Part shown: positions 8,360 through 17,319 of the stretch, in pieces
Numbering within the stretch: the first letter of the stretch is position 1
How the letters are laid out: each line of letters opens with the position of its first letter
DNA from: Gallionella sp.
GTDB lineage: Bacteria; Pseudomonadota; Gammaproteobacteria; Burkholderiales; Gallionellaceae
Direction: 5' to 3'
Length of the DNA: 64,000 nucleotides
Assembly: GCA_023229845.1 (NCBI GenBank)
Contig: JALNYK010000002.1
Location: 124,001 to 188,000 of the forward strand
Translations under genes and position numbers: made by a program
The notes under the pieces: model-generated
What the model was told of the DNA's origin: nothing
Database searches by the model: none
What the model saw: only the letters and a program-made list of their open reading frames with translations

Positions 8360-9496
8360 TCATGCGCTCACCTCCTCTATATTCTTGAACCTGCCATAGG
8401 TGTAATGCGCCGCGCACGCACCTTCGGAGCTGACCATGCACGAGCCCATCGGCGATTCGGGCGTGCACACCGTGCCGAACACCTTGCAGTCCCACGGACG
8501 CTTCACGCCGCGCAGGATCGCGCCGCACTCGCAGGCCTTGTTGTCGGGCACCGCGCGGTAGCCCAGCGGGAAGCGCAGTTCGGCGTCGAACTCGGCGAAC
8601 TCGCGGCGTATTTTCAGCGCCGAATACGGCACCAGCCCAAGCCCGCGCCATTCGAATTCACGGCGCAGCTCGAACACTTCGGCGACTAGATTCTGCGCCT
8701 TGAGGTTGCCGTCGCGCGTGACCGCGCGGGTGAATTCGTTCTCGACCTCGGCGCGGTCCTCGTTCACCTGCCGCACCAGCATCAGGATCGCCTGCATCAC
8801 GTCCAGCGGCTCGAAACCGGCTATCACCACCGGCTTGCGGTATTCCTCGGCAAAGAATTCGTAGGGGCGGCTGCCGATCACCATGGAGACATGGGCCGGG
8901 CCGATGAAACCGTCCAGCGGCACGGTGCCGTACTGGCGCACTTCGGGCGATTCGAGGATGTTGCTGATCGCCGATGGGGTGAGCACATGGCAGCACAGCA
9001 CTGAGAAATTCTTCAACCCCAGCGCCTTCGCCTGTTTGATCAGCACGGCGGTAGGCGGCGTGGTGGTCTCGAAACCGATGGCGAAGAACACCACCTGTTT
9101 TTCCGGATGCTGCTGCGCGAATGCCAGCGCATCCGCGGCGGAATAGACCATGCGGATGCCAGCACCGCGCGCCTTCGCTTTCAACAAGGAGAGATTGTTG
9201 GAAGCGGGAATGCGCACGGTGTCGGCATAGGTGCACAGCGTCGCGCCATGCTCCAGCGCGAGTGCGATGGCCATGTCCACGCGACCGATGGGCAGCACGC
9301 ACACCGGGCAGCCGGGGCCGTGGATCATGCGCACGTTATTCGGCAGCAGGTCGGTGACGCCGTAGCGCGAAATCGCGTGGGTGTGGCCGCCGCAGAATTC
9401 CATGAAGCTGTAGTCGCGGTCGCGCACCTCGCGTGCGATGGATGCGGCGAGGTTCTTCGCCAGCGAGCCGTCGCGGAATTCGTCGACATATTTCAT
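8360..9496 (-). CDS. hypD: Hydrogenase maturation factor HypD
   Basis: 378-residue [4Fe-4S] scaffold protein that, with HypC, carries the iron while its CN and CO ligands are attached. Family motifs are intact: FCGGHTHAI (about residues 33-41), GPGCPVCV (about 64-71), and the C-terminal cysteine set CECGAILRG ... CTPESPMGSCMVSSEGAC. Length is normal. It follows hypC by 36 bp. hypE normally comes next but is absent; a repeat cluster and hypX take its place. Confidence 0.98.
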   Translation of the reverse strand: MKYVDEFRDGSLAKNLAASIAREVRDRDYSFMEFCGGHTHAISRYGVTDLLPNNVRMIHGPGCPVCVLPIGRVDMAIALALEHGATLCTYADTVRIPASNNLSLLKAKARGAGIRMVYSAADALAFAQQHPEKQVVFFAIGFETTTPPTAVLIKQAKALGLKNFSVLCCHVLTPSAISNILESPEVRQYGTVPLDGFIGPAHVSMVIGSRPYEFFAEEYRKPVVIAGFEPLDVMQAILMLVRQVNEDRAEVENEFTRAVTRDGNLKAQNLVAEVFELRREFEWRGLGLVPYSALKIRREFAEFDAELRFPLGYRAVPDNKACECGAILRGVKRPWDCKVFGTVCTPESPMGSCMVSSEGACAAHYTYGRFKNIEEVSA

Positions 9497-9532
9497 GTTC
9501 CCACCCTAGACTTCATGCTTCCACCGGGTATT

Positions 9533-9766
9533 TCATGCGGCGGCCGGGTCGAGGTTGCCGATTTCGGCGAACAGTCCCAGCGTTTTCTCCGCCTCTTCTG
9601 GATCGAGTTTGTTCAGCGCGAAGCCGACATGCACAATCACGTAATCGCCGAGGCTCACGTCATCGAGCAAGGCCAGCGAAACTTCTTTTCGCACGCCGCC
9701 GATATCCACCACGGCATTTTCACCGCTGAAAATCGCAACCACCCTGGCCGGAATCGCAAGACACAT
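9533..9766 (-). CDS. hypC: Hydrogenase maturation chaperone HypC
   Basis: 77-residue protein beginning MCLAIPARVV; Cys2 is the essential residue that coordinates iron. The core VSLGDYVIVHVGFALNKLD is canonical for HypC/HupF. It shuttles the Fe(CN)2CO unit between HypD and the large subunit. AAGG precedes the ATG, and hypD follows. Confidence 0.97.
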   Translation of the reverse strand: MCLAIPARVVAIFSGENAVVDIGGVRKEVSLALLDDVSLGDYVIVHVGFALNKLDPEEAEKTLGLFAEIGNLDPAAA

Positions 9767-9796
9767 CTGTCAACCTTTCAGAAAACTCGATTCTAT

Positions 9797-10738
9797 CTAT
9801 ACCTGCCCCAGCGCGAGCCTGTTTCCTGCTGCAAGCAGGGCCTCCAGCGCCCGAATCTCGGCCCCAAACGCAGCGATGCGCGATTCGGCGATTTCCGCGC
9901 CGCGCAAGGCGGCGATGCCCAATTGTGCATCAAGCCAGTCCAGCCATTCGTCCATGCCCTCGCCGGTGCGCGCGGAAAGGACGATGGTGCGGATGCCGGG
10001 ATTGGCTTGGCGCGCGGCGTCGATGGCGAACGCAACGTCGAAATCCAGATGGGCCAGCAGGTCTGACTTGTTGAGCAGCATCAAGTCGGCGGCGGCGAAC
10101 ATGTCGGGATACTTCAACGGCTTGTCTTCACCCTCGGTCACCGACAGGACCGCGACCTTGTGCGCTTCGCCCAGATCGAACGATGCCGGGCAAACCAGGT
10201 TGCCCACGTTTTCGATCAGCATCAGGCTATTCTCCTCGGGGCGCAATTGTTCCAGCGCATGGCCCACCATGAGCGCATCCAGATGGCAGCCGCGACCGGT
10301 GTTGATCTGGATGGCGGGAGCGCCGGTGGCGCGAATGCGATCCGCATCGCGCGAGGTCTGCTGATCGCCCTCGATCACGCAAATCGGATACCGGCCCTGC
10401 AATGCATCGATGGTTCTGACCAGCAGCGAGGTCTTGCCGGAACCCGGACTCGAAACCAGGTTGAGCGCGAAGATGCCGTGCTCGCGAAAATAATTCCGGT
10501 TAGTCGCGGCATAGGCATCGTTCTTGGCAAGAATATCCTGCTCGACTCTGACCATGCGCGCCTGACTCATGCCAGGCGCATGGGCCGGACCGAGGCCGTA
10601 ATGAAGATCGTGCCCGTGATGATTCGCATCATCGCTATGGGAATGCGCCATGCCATCGGCATGAACGTGAAAATGCATGTATTTGCCAGCGCCCTCGATT
10701 TTCGCTTCCCGATTATCACAGCCGCATAGCGCACACAT
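9797..10738 (-). CDS. hypB: Hydrogenase nickel-incorporation GTPase HypB
   Basis: 313 residues. The N-terminus MCALCGC provides the high-affinity nickel CxxCGC-type site, followed by a His-rich stretch (about residues 22-52, e.g. HFHVHADGMAHSHS and HHGHDLHYG) that can store nickel. The G domain has GSGKTS in the P-loop (about 99-104), NKSD and the nickel-binding GRGCHLD. It works with HypA to load Ni into the large subunit. GGGGGA lies just ahead of the ATG. hypA precedes by eight bases. Confidence 0.98.
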   Translation of the reverse strand: MCALCGCDNREAKIEGAGKYMHFHVHADGMAHSHSDDANHHGHDLHYGLGPAHAPGMSQARMVRVEQDILAKNDAYAATNRNYFREHGIFALNLVSSPGSGKTSLLVRTIDALQGRYPICVIEGDQQTSRDADRIRATGAPAIQINTGRGCHLDALMVGHALEQLRPEENSLMLIENVGNLVCPASFDLGEAHKVAVLSVTEGEDKPLKYPDMFAAADLMLLNKSDLLAHLDFDVAFAIDAARQANPGIRTIVLSARTGEGMDEWLDWLDAQLGIAALRGAEIAESRIAAFGAEIRALEALLAAGNRLALGQV

Positions 10739-10746
10739 ATTTCCCC

Positions 10747-11088
10747 CTATTCAACTTCCAGTTCCTTGACCCGCATCGCCAAGCCCTCGTCCAGCCGCAT
10801 GCGATAACCGCCACATTCCGGGCATGGGTCGCTGCGCGACGCCAGCGGTGTAGGCTGCGAACAATCGAAGCACCACGCAAGCCCATCCTGCTCGATGATA
10901 TCCAGTGCAGCGCCTTCGGCCAGCGTACCACTCGCTATCGCATCGAAACAGAAGCGTATCGCGTCGGGCTCAACGCCGGACAACTTGCCGATTTCCAGAC
11001 GCACGGTCTTGATCCGTTGAGAACCATTTCGGCGCGCACGATATTCGACCAGTTCGATTACGCTCTCGGTCAGCGACATTTCATGCAT
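10747..11088 (-). CDS. hypA: Hydrogenase nickel-insertion metallochaperone HypA
   Basis: 113 residues. The N-terminal MHEMSL supplies the His2/Glu3 nickel ligands. Two CxxC pairs (CFDC about residue 74 and CPEC about residue 90) form the structural zinc site. It delivers nickel with HypB. Its first codons overlap the 3' end of the truncated hupE. Confidence 0.98.
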   Translation of the reverse strand: MHEMSLTESVIELVEYRARRNGSQRIKTVRLEIGKLSGVEPDAIRFCFDAIASGTLAEGAALDIIEQDGLAWCFDCSQPTPLASRSDPCPECGGYRMRLDEGLAMRVKELEVE

Positions 11089-11465
11089 GAGACATCTCCG
11101 CTCAGGGTATTCGGCGGGTCAGGCCACAAACCAGAGATCAGCACGCCCAACACCAGCAGCGACATGACGATCCCGGCCTCGACGAAAGGTAGTGCAATCG
11201 CCGCCATGCCCAGCAAGCCGCCCAGCGCCATGACAGCCACGAAAGAAAGCGGCGTTAGCCAAGCCGCACGACCGCCCAGCTGCGCCGCCCACAGGCCGAC
11301 GGCAACCATGGCACACAGGCGATCGAGCCCAGTGAAGGGATGCGCCAGACCATGCGCCAATCCGCCCGCCTCGCCCGGATGCGCGTAAGCCAGGCTGGTC
11401 ATAGCGGCAAACAGCAATGTGAAAGAGGCCACACGGATCGAGTTGTTACGCAATGAAATTTTCAT
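11070..11465 (-). pseudogene. hupE: Truncated HupE/UreJ-family nickel transporter
   Basis: 131-residue frame with a strong ribosome site (AGGAG). A signal peptide ends LAYAHPGEAGG, followed by the HupE core LAHPFTGLDRLCAMVAVGLW and three or four hydrophobic helices. Intact HupE proteins run to roughly 190 residues with six or seven helices and a second His-rich segment (FHGHAHG type). Here the match stops near residue 115 and the frame runs into hypA. The family's GxDHLLAM has become GLDRLCAM, losing a putative nickel-binding His. A 3' deletion that brought hypA directly behind is the simplest explanation. A short functional variant is possible but less likely. Confidence 0.75.
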
Positions 11466-11815
11466 GGCGACTCCTTGTGAAGAATTAGGCGATGTACCCG
11501 CCCTGTAATCGCGAAGTCTTTCGACTCTTAACCGGATTTTCGAGAGACACTGTACTCATTCATTGTTAAATATTGAATACGCGCAAACCTGTATTTTGTT
11601 GTTCAGGATTCGGGCAATGCCCTATCCGACGCGCAATGAACTTACATCTCGACATGGCCGAATCGATCGCAATAATCGCGTTCCTTTCGTCCACTATTGA
11701 GGTTTCCATAATTGGCGACAGTATGCGAAGCCTGCCACGGTTGCTGTTAAAAGTATCTGTCATGAATTACGGAAAGACCACTAAGAGCTGTTCCTTTGCC
11801 GAATTCCGCTCCATG
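11466..11815. other. 350-bp intergenic region with no recognisable gene
   Basis: Lower-GC stretch between the hydrogenase group and the glycine-zipper gene, both transcribed leftwards. It must hold the promoter of the hupE-hypABCD group. I see no clear sigma-70, sigma-54 or FNR-type site. Short open frames on both strands lack ribosome sites and family signatures. Confidence 0.5.
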
Positions 11816-11843
11816 AAAAAGCCCGGCTTGAGCCGGGCCTTTT
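11816..11843. terminator. Bidirectional Rho-independent terminator
   Basis: AAAAAGCCCGGC (11816-11827), loop TTGA, then GCCGGGCCTTTT (11832-11843). It lies 21 bp past the stop of the minus-strand glycine-zipper gene, which it probably terminates. Confidence 0.85.
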
Positions 11844-11864
11844 CGTCATGCCTGCCGCTGTCGA

Positions 11865-12599
11865 TCAGTGGTAATAACTCGAATCGTTATTATTATTGCG
11901 CTGGTAGCTGGGCCTATCGTTACGGCTGTCTTTGTCGTCACGCTGATAGCTGTGTCCATCTCTTCGGCTATCGTCATCGATCACGCTGACGCCGACGCGT
12001 ATGGTCGAACCGGGACGATATGGCAGAGTAGTCGTAACGTCCTGTCCGTTGTAACGGTAAACCACGGTGTAACCCTTGATGACTTCGCGGCTATTTTCCA
12101 CTTCGCGGCAACGCTCCACCTGTTCGGTGCGCGCCTGATCCGGATTGGCGACGCGATCGCCGACCACCGCACCGGCAATACCGCCCACTGCCGTCGCGGC
12201 CTTGTTGCCGCTGCCGCCGCCGACCTGGCTACCTAGCACCGCACCCGCGACGCCCCCCACGACCGAGCCGGTCGCGGAACGGTTGCTATCGGGATTGGCG
12301 ACACGGTCGCCAATCACCGCACCGGCCACCGCACCGGCGCCGGTCGCTACCGTACTGCCATGACCGCCGCCGATCTGGCTACCCAGCAAACCGCCGGCGA
12401 TGCCACCGAGCACCGCGCCGCCGATCGAACGCTCTTTCGGCGCGACCTGCACGCTTTCCGTCCAGCATTCGCGCTTCGGTTCGTTCACCCGCTCGTAAAC
12501 CGGAGTCGCGGAAATCACGCGCGCGGTATCGGTAAAATCGGCTGCATAAGCAGTGCCAAACAAAGACAACAAGCTCATAACCAACACACTCTTTTTCAT
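11865..12599 (-). CDS. Exported glycine-zipper (2TM) protein
   Basis: 244 residues from ATG 12597-12599, chosen because AAGGAG is eight bases upstream; the next ATG upstream is only two bases from it. The signal peptide starts MKKSVLVMSLLSLFGTAYA. Two glycine-zipper repeats follow, SIGGAVLGGIAGGLLGSQIG and GSVVGGVAGAVLGSQVGGGS, each ending with the same GDRVANPD tail, so the roughly 50-residue unit is duplicated in tandem. The C-terminus has a Tyr/Arg-rich beta segment (VVYRYNGQDVTTTLPYRPG) and a disordered Asp/Arg/Ser/Asn tail. Family members are envelope proteins of uncertain role, related to Rick_17kDa/SlyB-type lipoproteins; no lipobox is seen here. Confidence 0.85.
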   Translation of the reverse strand: MKKSVLVMSLLSLFGTAYAADFTDTARVISATPVYERVNEPKRECWTESVQVAPKERSIGGAVLGGIAGGLLGSQIGGGHGSTVATGAGAVAGAVIGDRVANPDSNRSATGSVVGGVAGAVLGSQVGGGSGNKAATAVGGIAGAVVGDRVANPDQARTEQVERCREVENSREVIKGYTVVYRYNGQDVTTTLPYRPGSTIRVGVSVIDDDSRRDGHSYQRDDKDSRNDRPSYQRNNNNDSSYYH

Positions 12600-12730
12600 C
12601 TTCATCGCTCCTTGAAATGCCCGCATCTGCGAGACAACCTTCTGAGTGGGCACTCTACCGCAGGTTCAATTTTCGGGTGATCTACATTTGTAAAAATTTG
12701 TAGCCCGAAGTCGCCGGCATCGACGCAAGC

Positions 12731-15700
12731 CTACCCGCCCTGCCCCGCCAGATACAACTCCAGCGCATCGTTCAACGCCATCGCCTCCCGCCGCAGCGCC
12801 GCATCCACGTCCCCGACCGCATCCCAGTCGCCACGCTCGGCGACACCCTCCAAACGACGCGCCAGCGCCACCACCGGATCAGCATTGAAATACCCCGCCA
12901 GCCCTCGTAGCGTATGCGAACTACGCAGCAGCACGACACCGTCCTGCCCGGCTATCGCCGACGCAATCTCGGCAAGTTGGGACTCGCAACTCTCGACGAA
13001 GGCATGGCCTATGCTCTCGACCACATCCGAATCCGCGCGGTCCACCGCGGCGGCGTAATCGAAAGGTTCGGGAGTCGCCTCCCGCGCGATACCCGGGGAC
13101 TCCTTAATCCCGGCCGAGCGGGGTTCGATGCGGTCCAGCGCGGCGCGCAGGCTGGCGGCGACCATCGGTTTGGAAACGAAATCGTTCATGCCGGCATCCA
13201 GACAGCGCTGCCTGTCCGCCTCCGTCGCATTCGCGGTCATCGCGACGATGGGAACGGCTTCGCCCCGCTCGCGTATCCGCCGCGTCGTCTCCAGCCCGTC
13301 CATTTCCGGCATCAACATATCCATCAGGATCAGGTCGAAAGTCTGCTTCCCGCTCAACTCCAGCGCCTCGCGCCCGTTATGCGCGACCGTCACGCGATGC
13401 CCCCAGCGATCCAGCAGCCTGATCACCAGCTTGCGGTTCACGGCGTTGTCCTCGGCCAGCAGAACATTCAGCCTCACTGCCATTTCCTGTGCAACCGACA
13501 TCGGCTTGCCGGTCGCGACGGAAGACTCAGGAAGTGTCGCATCACAGACCGGGAACTCGGCCTCGAAACCGAACACGCTGCCGCGCCCTACCTCGCTCTC
13601 GACTCCCAGTTGCCCCCCCATCGCCGCCACCAATTGACTGGAGATCGCCAGTCCCAATCCTGTGCCGCCGTACTGGCGCGTGGTGGAAGTGTCTGCTTGG
13701 CTGAACGCCTCGAAGATGTGCTCCAGTTTGTCTGCCGGGATGCCGATGCCCTGGTCGGCCACCTCGATGCACAACCGCACGCGATCGCCGGCATGAGCCA
13801 GCATGTTGACGCGCAGCGCCACTTCGCCGCGATGGCTGAACTTGATCGCGTTGCCCAGCAGGTTGGTCAGCACCTGGCGCAGGCGGCCGGGATCGCCTAG
13901 CAGCATCTGCGGCACTGCATCGTCTATGCGGCATACCGCCGCAACGTCTTTTTGCGCGGCGCGCACCGCGAGTATCTTCGCGGTCGACCTGAACAGTTCG
14001 CGCACATCGAATGGCAGCTGTTCCAACTCCATTTTGCCGGCCTCGATCTTGGAGAAATCCAGGATGTCGTTGATGATTACCAGCAATGCATCGGCGGACG
14101 ATTTCACCAGCCCGAGGTATTCGCGCTGCGCGTCATCGAGTTCGGTATCCAGCGCCAATTCGGTCATACCGAGGATACCGTTCATCGGCGTGCGTATCTC
14201 GTGGCTCATCACCGCGAGGAATTCGCCCTTGGCACGGCTGGCGGCCTCGGCCGCCTCCTTGGCCTGGATCAGTTCCTGCTCGGTCTGCTTCAGATCGGTC
14301 ACATCCTGCACCGTGCCGATCAGACGCGCCAATCGGCCGTCGGCATCGAATTCGCTGCGGGCGCGCTCGTGCACATAGCGCACCTCGCCGTCCGGGTGGA
14401 CGATGCGGTGCACGACATCGTGGATGCCGGTCTGTTCGGCCCGGCGCTCGCTTTCCCGCACCTTGCCGACATCGTCCGGATGTACCGCGGATATGAAGGT
14501 CTCGACGCTGGGCTTGAAGCTCGCCGGGTCGTAACCGAAGATGCGGAATATCTCCTCGGACCAGTACAGCTCGCCGCTCACCATGTTCGCTTCCCAGTTG
14601 CCCAGATGGGCCTGCACCTGCGCCTCCTCCAGCCTTGCCCGGCTCTCGGCGAGCGCCCGCTCGGCACGCTTGCGCTCGGTGATGTCCTTGAAGTAGCCGA
14701 AATGGCAGGTCGTGTCCTTGTACTTCACGATGTTCAGCGATATCTCCACCGGTACCAGCCTGCCGTCCTTGACTCGGTGCACGCTCTCGATGAACTGATT
14801 CTTCACCTTGCGCATCTTCTCGACATGCTGCGGCAACATCTCGTAAGTGAAATTCGGGTCCCAGTCCGGGATGCGCCAGGTCAGCACCTCCTCGCGCGGC
14901 GCGCCGAAATGCCGCACAGCCGCCTCGTTGACGTAAGCCATGCGGCAATTGTCGTCGTCGTCGATCAGGAAGAACGGGTCGCCGCTCTTCTCGATCATCA
15001 GCCGGTACAACTCGAGGTCTTCCTCGGTCCGTTTGCGCTCGGTGATATCGGTACGCACCGAAACGTACTGGTAGGGTTTGCCATGCTCGTCGAGGAAGGG
15101 CACGATGGTCGATGCGACCCAGTAGTGGCTGCCGTCCTTCGCGCGATTGCGCACCTCGCCGTGCCACACCTTGCCGCCGGCGAGGGTCCGCCACATGTCG
15201 CTGAAAAACTCCTGCGAGTGGTAACCGGAATTGACGAGGCGATGGTTTTGTCCCAGCAGCTCCGCTTCGCTGTACTGACTGGTCTCGATGAAACGCCGGT
15301 TGACGTAGAGGATGTTGCCCTGCACGTCGGTGACGCTGACGATCGCGTGTTCGTCCATCGCGATCTTCTGGTTTCCGAGTTCGTTCAATGCCTGCTGAGC
15401 CTGTTCCCGAAGCATGCGCATGCGATAGAAGGCGAAGGTCGCGTAGGACATCATCGCCAGCGCCACGGCGAACAACAGCATCAGGTAGCGATGCGCGCGC
15501 GCTTCCTCGCGCTGATAGAAGACATCGTAGGCCGCGGCGAAACCGTCGGCCATACCTTCCTGCTGGCCGGTGATGGTCAGTTCGCGCATCAGTTGCGCGG
15601 CCTCGGCTTCCAGCGCCGACACCTGCTGCAGGTGCTGCAATACCGGCTTCAAGCCTGCCAGTTCGCTCTTCGGCAGGCCGTTCAGCGCCCGATGGAGAGC

Positions 15701-16267
15701 GGCGGTATCGTCCCGTAACCGGGCCGGATCGAACAACGAGGCGTCGCTGGATACTCCTGCAATGTCCTGACGGAGACGGCGCAGGGGCGCACCGACTTGT
15801 GCCAGCACCGCCGGCGGCGAAGAGCGCAGCGCTTCGTCCATCGCACGCGGCAGATACAGCAGCGAGTTGCGCAACACCGCGCTGTTCGACTTGAAGCGTT
15901 CCAGCATGTCCAGCTCTGTATTCATGCGCGCTTCCATCCGGCCGAACGCCCCCCATACCAGCGGATCGTCACGCAGAACCTGCAACGCCTCGCCCTGCTT
16001 CAGTTCGCGCAGTTGCCGCTGCAGTCTGGACGACACCGCCACCAGCGGATCGAAGTTGTTCAGCAAATGGAAATGCTGTTTGAGCACCGACTCGCCCAAT
16101 TCGGCATCGTAGCGGCCGACCGCCGCGACACCGCTGATGATCTGGTTGTGGTAATGCGGATCGAAAGGTCGCGATTTGACGAACATCAGCAGCAGCAGCA
16201 ACGCGGCCAGCAGCCAGCCCAGCAGGCGTATCCAGTTCCCCCTGAAGTTGGTTGCCACCATGTTCAT
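12731..16267 (-). CDS. Hybrid sensor histidine kinase (sensor-PAS3-HK-REC-Hpt)
   Basis: 1,178-residue inner-membrane kinase. Transmembrane helices lie near residues 14-30 and 258-276, with an all-helical periplasmic sensor between them that resembles a DAHL-type domain. Three PAS domains follow (about 295-410, 420-535, 545-660), then HisKA with phospho-acceptor FLAVMSHEIRTPMNGILGMT, an ATPase domain (GGTGLGLAIS), a receiver (LLAEDNAVNRKL, Asp in LILMDMLMPEMDG) and a C-terminal Hpt domain with His in SSHTLRGLAG. A complete four-step phosphorelay is present in one chain. Its start overlaps the stop of the peroxidase gene by ATGA, and the response regulator lies two genes upstream in the same operon. 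Confidence 0.93.
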   Translation of the reverse strand: MNMVATNFRGNWIRLLGWLLAALLLLLMFVKSRPFDPHYHNQIISGVAAVGRYDAELGESVLKQHFHLLNNFDPLVAVSSRLQRQLRELKQGEALQVLRDDPLVWGAFGRMEARMNTELDMLERFKSNSAVLRNSLLYLPRAMDEALRSSPPAVLAQVGAPLRRLRQDIAGVSSDASLFDPARLRDDTAALHRALNGLPKSELAGLKPVLQHLQQVSALEAEAAQLMRELTITGQQEGMADGFAAAYDVFYQREEARAHRYLMLLFAVALAMMSYATFAFYRMRMLREQAQQALNELGNQKIAMDEHAIVSVTDVQGNILYVNRRFIETSQYSEAELLGQNHRLVNSGYHSQEFFSDMWRTLAGGKVWHGEVRNRAKDGSHYWVASTIVPFLDEHGKPYQYVSVRTDITERKRTEEDLELYRLMIEKSGDPFFLIDDDDNCRMAYVNEAAVRHFGAPREEVLTWRIPDWDPNFTYEMLPQHVEKMRKVKNQFIESVHRVKDGRLVPVEISLNIVKYKDTTCHFGYFKDITERKRAERALAESRARLEEAQVQAHLGNWEANMVSGELYWSEEIFRIFGYDPASFKPSVETFISAVHPDDVGKVRESERRAEQTGIHDVVHRIVHPDGEVRYVHERARSEFDADGRLARLIGTVQDVTDLKQTEQELIQAKEAAEAASRAKGEFLAVMSHEIRTPMNGILGMTELALDTELDDAQREYLGLVKSSADALLVIINDILDFSKIEAGKMELEQLPFDVRELFRSTAKILAVRAAQKDVAAVCRIDDAVPQMLLGDPGRLRQVLTNLLGNAIKFSHRGEVALRVNMLAHAGDRVRLCIEVADQGIGIPADKLEHIFEAFSQADTSTTRQYGGTGLGLAISSQLVAAMGGQLGVESEVGRGSVFGFEAEFPVCDATLPESSVATGKPMSVAQEMAVRLNVLLAEDNAVNRKLVIRLLDRWGHRVTVAHNGREALELSGKQTFDLILMDMLMPEMDGLETTRRIRERGEAVPIVAMTANATEADRQRCLDAGMNDFVSKPMVAASLRAALDRIEPRSAGIKESPGIAREATPEPFDYAAAVDRADSDVVESIGHAFVESCESQLAEIASAIAGQDGVVLLRSSHTLRGLAGYFNADPVVALARRLEGVAERGDWDAVGDVDAALRREAMALNDALELYLAGQGG

Positions 16268-17319
16268 TTCAGCGCCTCGCCCTGATATTCGCCGGTCAGT
16301 GTGCGCAGGAAGGCAGCGATCAACCGCTGCCGTTCCTCGCCCAGCTTCACGCCCAGCTGATGCTGGGCCATCAGGCGTACCGCATCATCCAGCGTTGCGG
16401 CCGAGCCGTCGTGGAAATACGGCGCGGTCAATGCGACGTTGCGCAAGCCTGGCACCTTGAACTCGAAGCGCAGCTCCTCGATGCCGGTCAGGTTGTATCG
16501 CCCGAAATCGGCTTTGGTGACATTGCCTCGACCGGCGAAATAATCCTCCATCACCCCCATCTTCTCGTACAGGTTGCCGCCGATGTTCACCCCCTGATGG
16601 CAGGAGACGCAGCCCAGCTCCTTGAATAACTGGTAGCCGGTCTGCTCGTCATCGCTCAGCACCGCCTTGTCGCCACGCAGATAACGGTCGAAGCGCGAGT
16701 TCGGCGTATACAGCGAACGCTCGAAGGTGGCGATCGCATCCTTAATGTTGTTTGCGGTGATACCGTCCGGATAGATCGCGGCGAATGCCTTGCGGTAGCC
16801 GTCATCCCGGCGCAGCTTGCCCAGCACCTGCGGCCAGCTGCTCGCCATTTCAGCCTTATCGTGGATAGGCCCGTCAATCTGCTCCTCCAATGTCGCCGCC
16901 CGCCCATCCCAGAACTGGCGGAAGTTGAAGCCGCTATTGAACACGGTCGGCACATTGATCGCCCCCTCGCGCCCGCCCACCCCGCGCGAGTGCGCCACAT
17001 GATCCGCGCCTCCGCGATCGAAGCCGTGGCAGTTCGCACAGGACAAGCTGTTGTCGCCGGATAACCGCGCATCGTGAAACAACCGTCTGCCGAGCGCCAC
17101 ACGATCCGGGTCCAGTTCGATCTCGATCGGGATCGGAGCTATGGGCTCCCGGCCCGCCTCGACGGAAAACTGCAATTCGGAGGCTGGGCGCGGCTTGGCC
17201 TCGGAAGGAGACAGCAACCAGGCGAGCAGCGCGGCCGACATCAATACCCCGAACGCGATCACCACGCGCCCCTGCAGACGCTCGCGCAACTTCGCGGATC
17301 TCGTCTCAAGCATCTGCAT
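16264..17319 (-). CDS. Di-heme cytochrome c peroxidase/MauG-like protein
   Basis: 351 residues from ATG 17317-17319; an ATG two codons later has better spacing to GAGG. A single N-terminal helix (VVIAFGVLMSAALLAWLL) anchors or exports it to the periplasm. Two c-heme motifs, CANCH (about residue 105) and CVSCH (about 235), and the family segment HDARLSGDNSLSCANCHGFD identify a bacterial CCP/MauG relative. Such enzymes reduce peroxide or oxidise protein substrates. It sits between a response regulator and a sensor kinase with overlapping ends on both sides, so the product may be part of a redox-sensing circuit rather than a stand-alone enzyme; that is inference. Confidence 0.9.
   Translation of the reverse strand: MQMLETRSAKLRERLQGRVVIAFGVLMSAALLAWLLSPSEAKPRPASELQFSVEAGREPIAPIPIEIELDPDRVALGRRLFHDARLSGDNSLSCANCHGFDRGGADHVAHSRGVGGREGAINVPTVFNSGFNFRQFWDGRAATLEEQIDGPIHDKAEMASSWPQVLGKLRRDDGYRKAFAAIYPDGITANNIKDAIATFERSLYTPNSRFDRYLRGDKAVLSDDEQTGYQLFKELGCVSCHQGVNIGGNLYEKMGVMEDYFAGRGNVTKADFGRYNLTGIEELRFEFKVPGLRNVALTAPYFHDGSAATLDDAVRLMAQHQLGVKLGEERQRLIAAFLRTLTGEYQGEALK

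Noticed and set aside
11566..11763. 65-codon minus-strand frame in the hydrogenase/glycine-zipper gap
   Set aside because: No ribosome site, no recognisable motif, and it lies in lower-GC sequence where short open frames arise by chance.
11573..11989. 138-codon plus-strand frame starting in the same gap
   Set aside because: It runs through a strong terminator and into the antisense of the glycine-zipper gene.
13952..15718. 588-codon plus-strand frame opposite the hybrid kinase
   Set aside because: Antisense shadow of PAS and HisKA coding sequence; no independent evidence.
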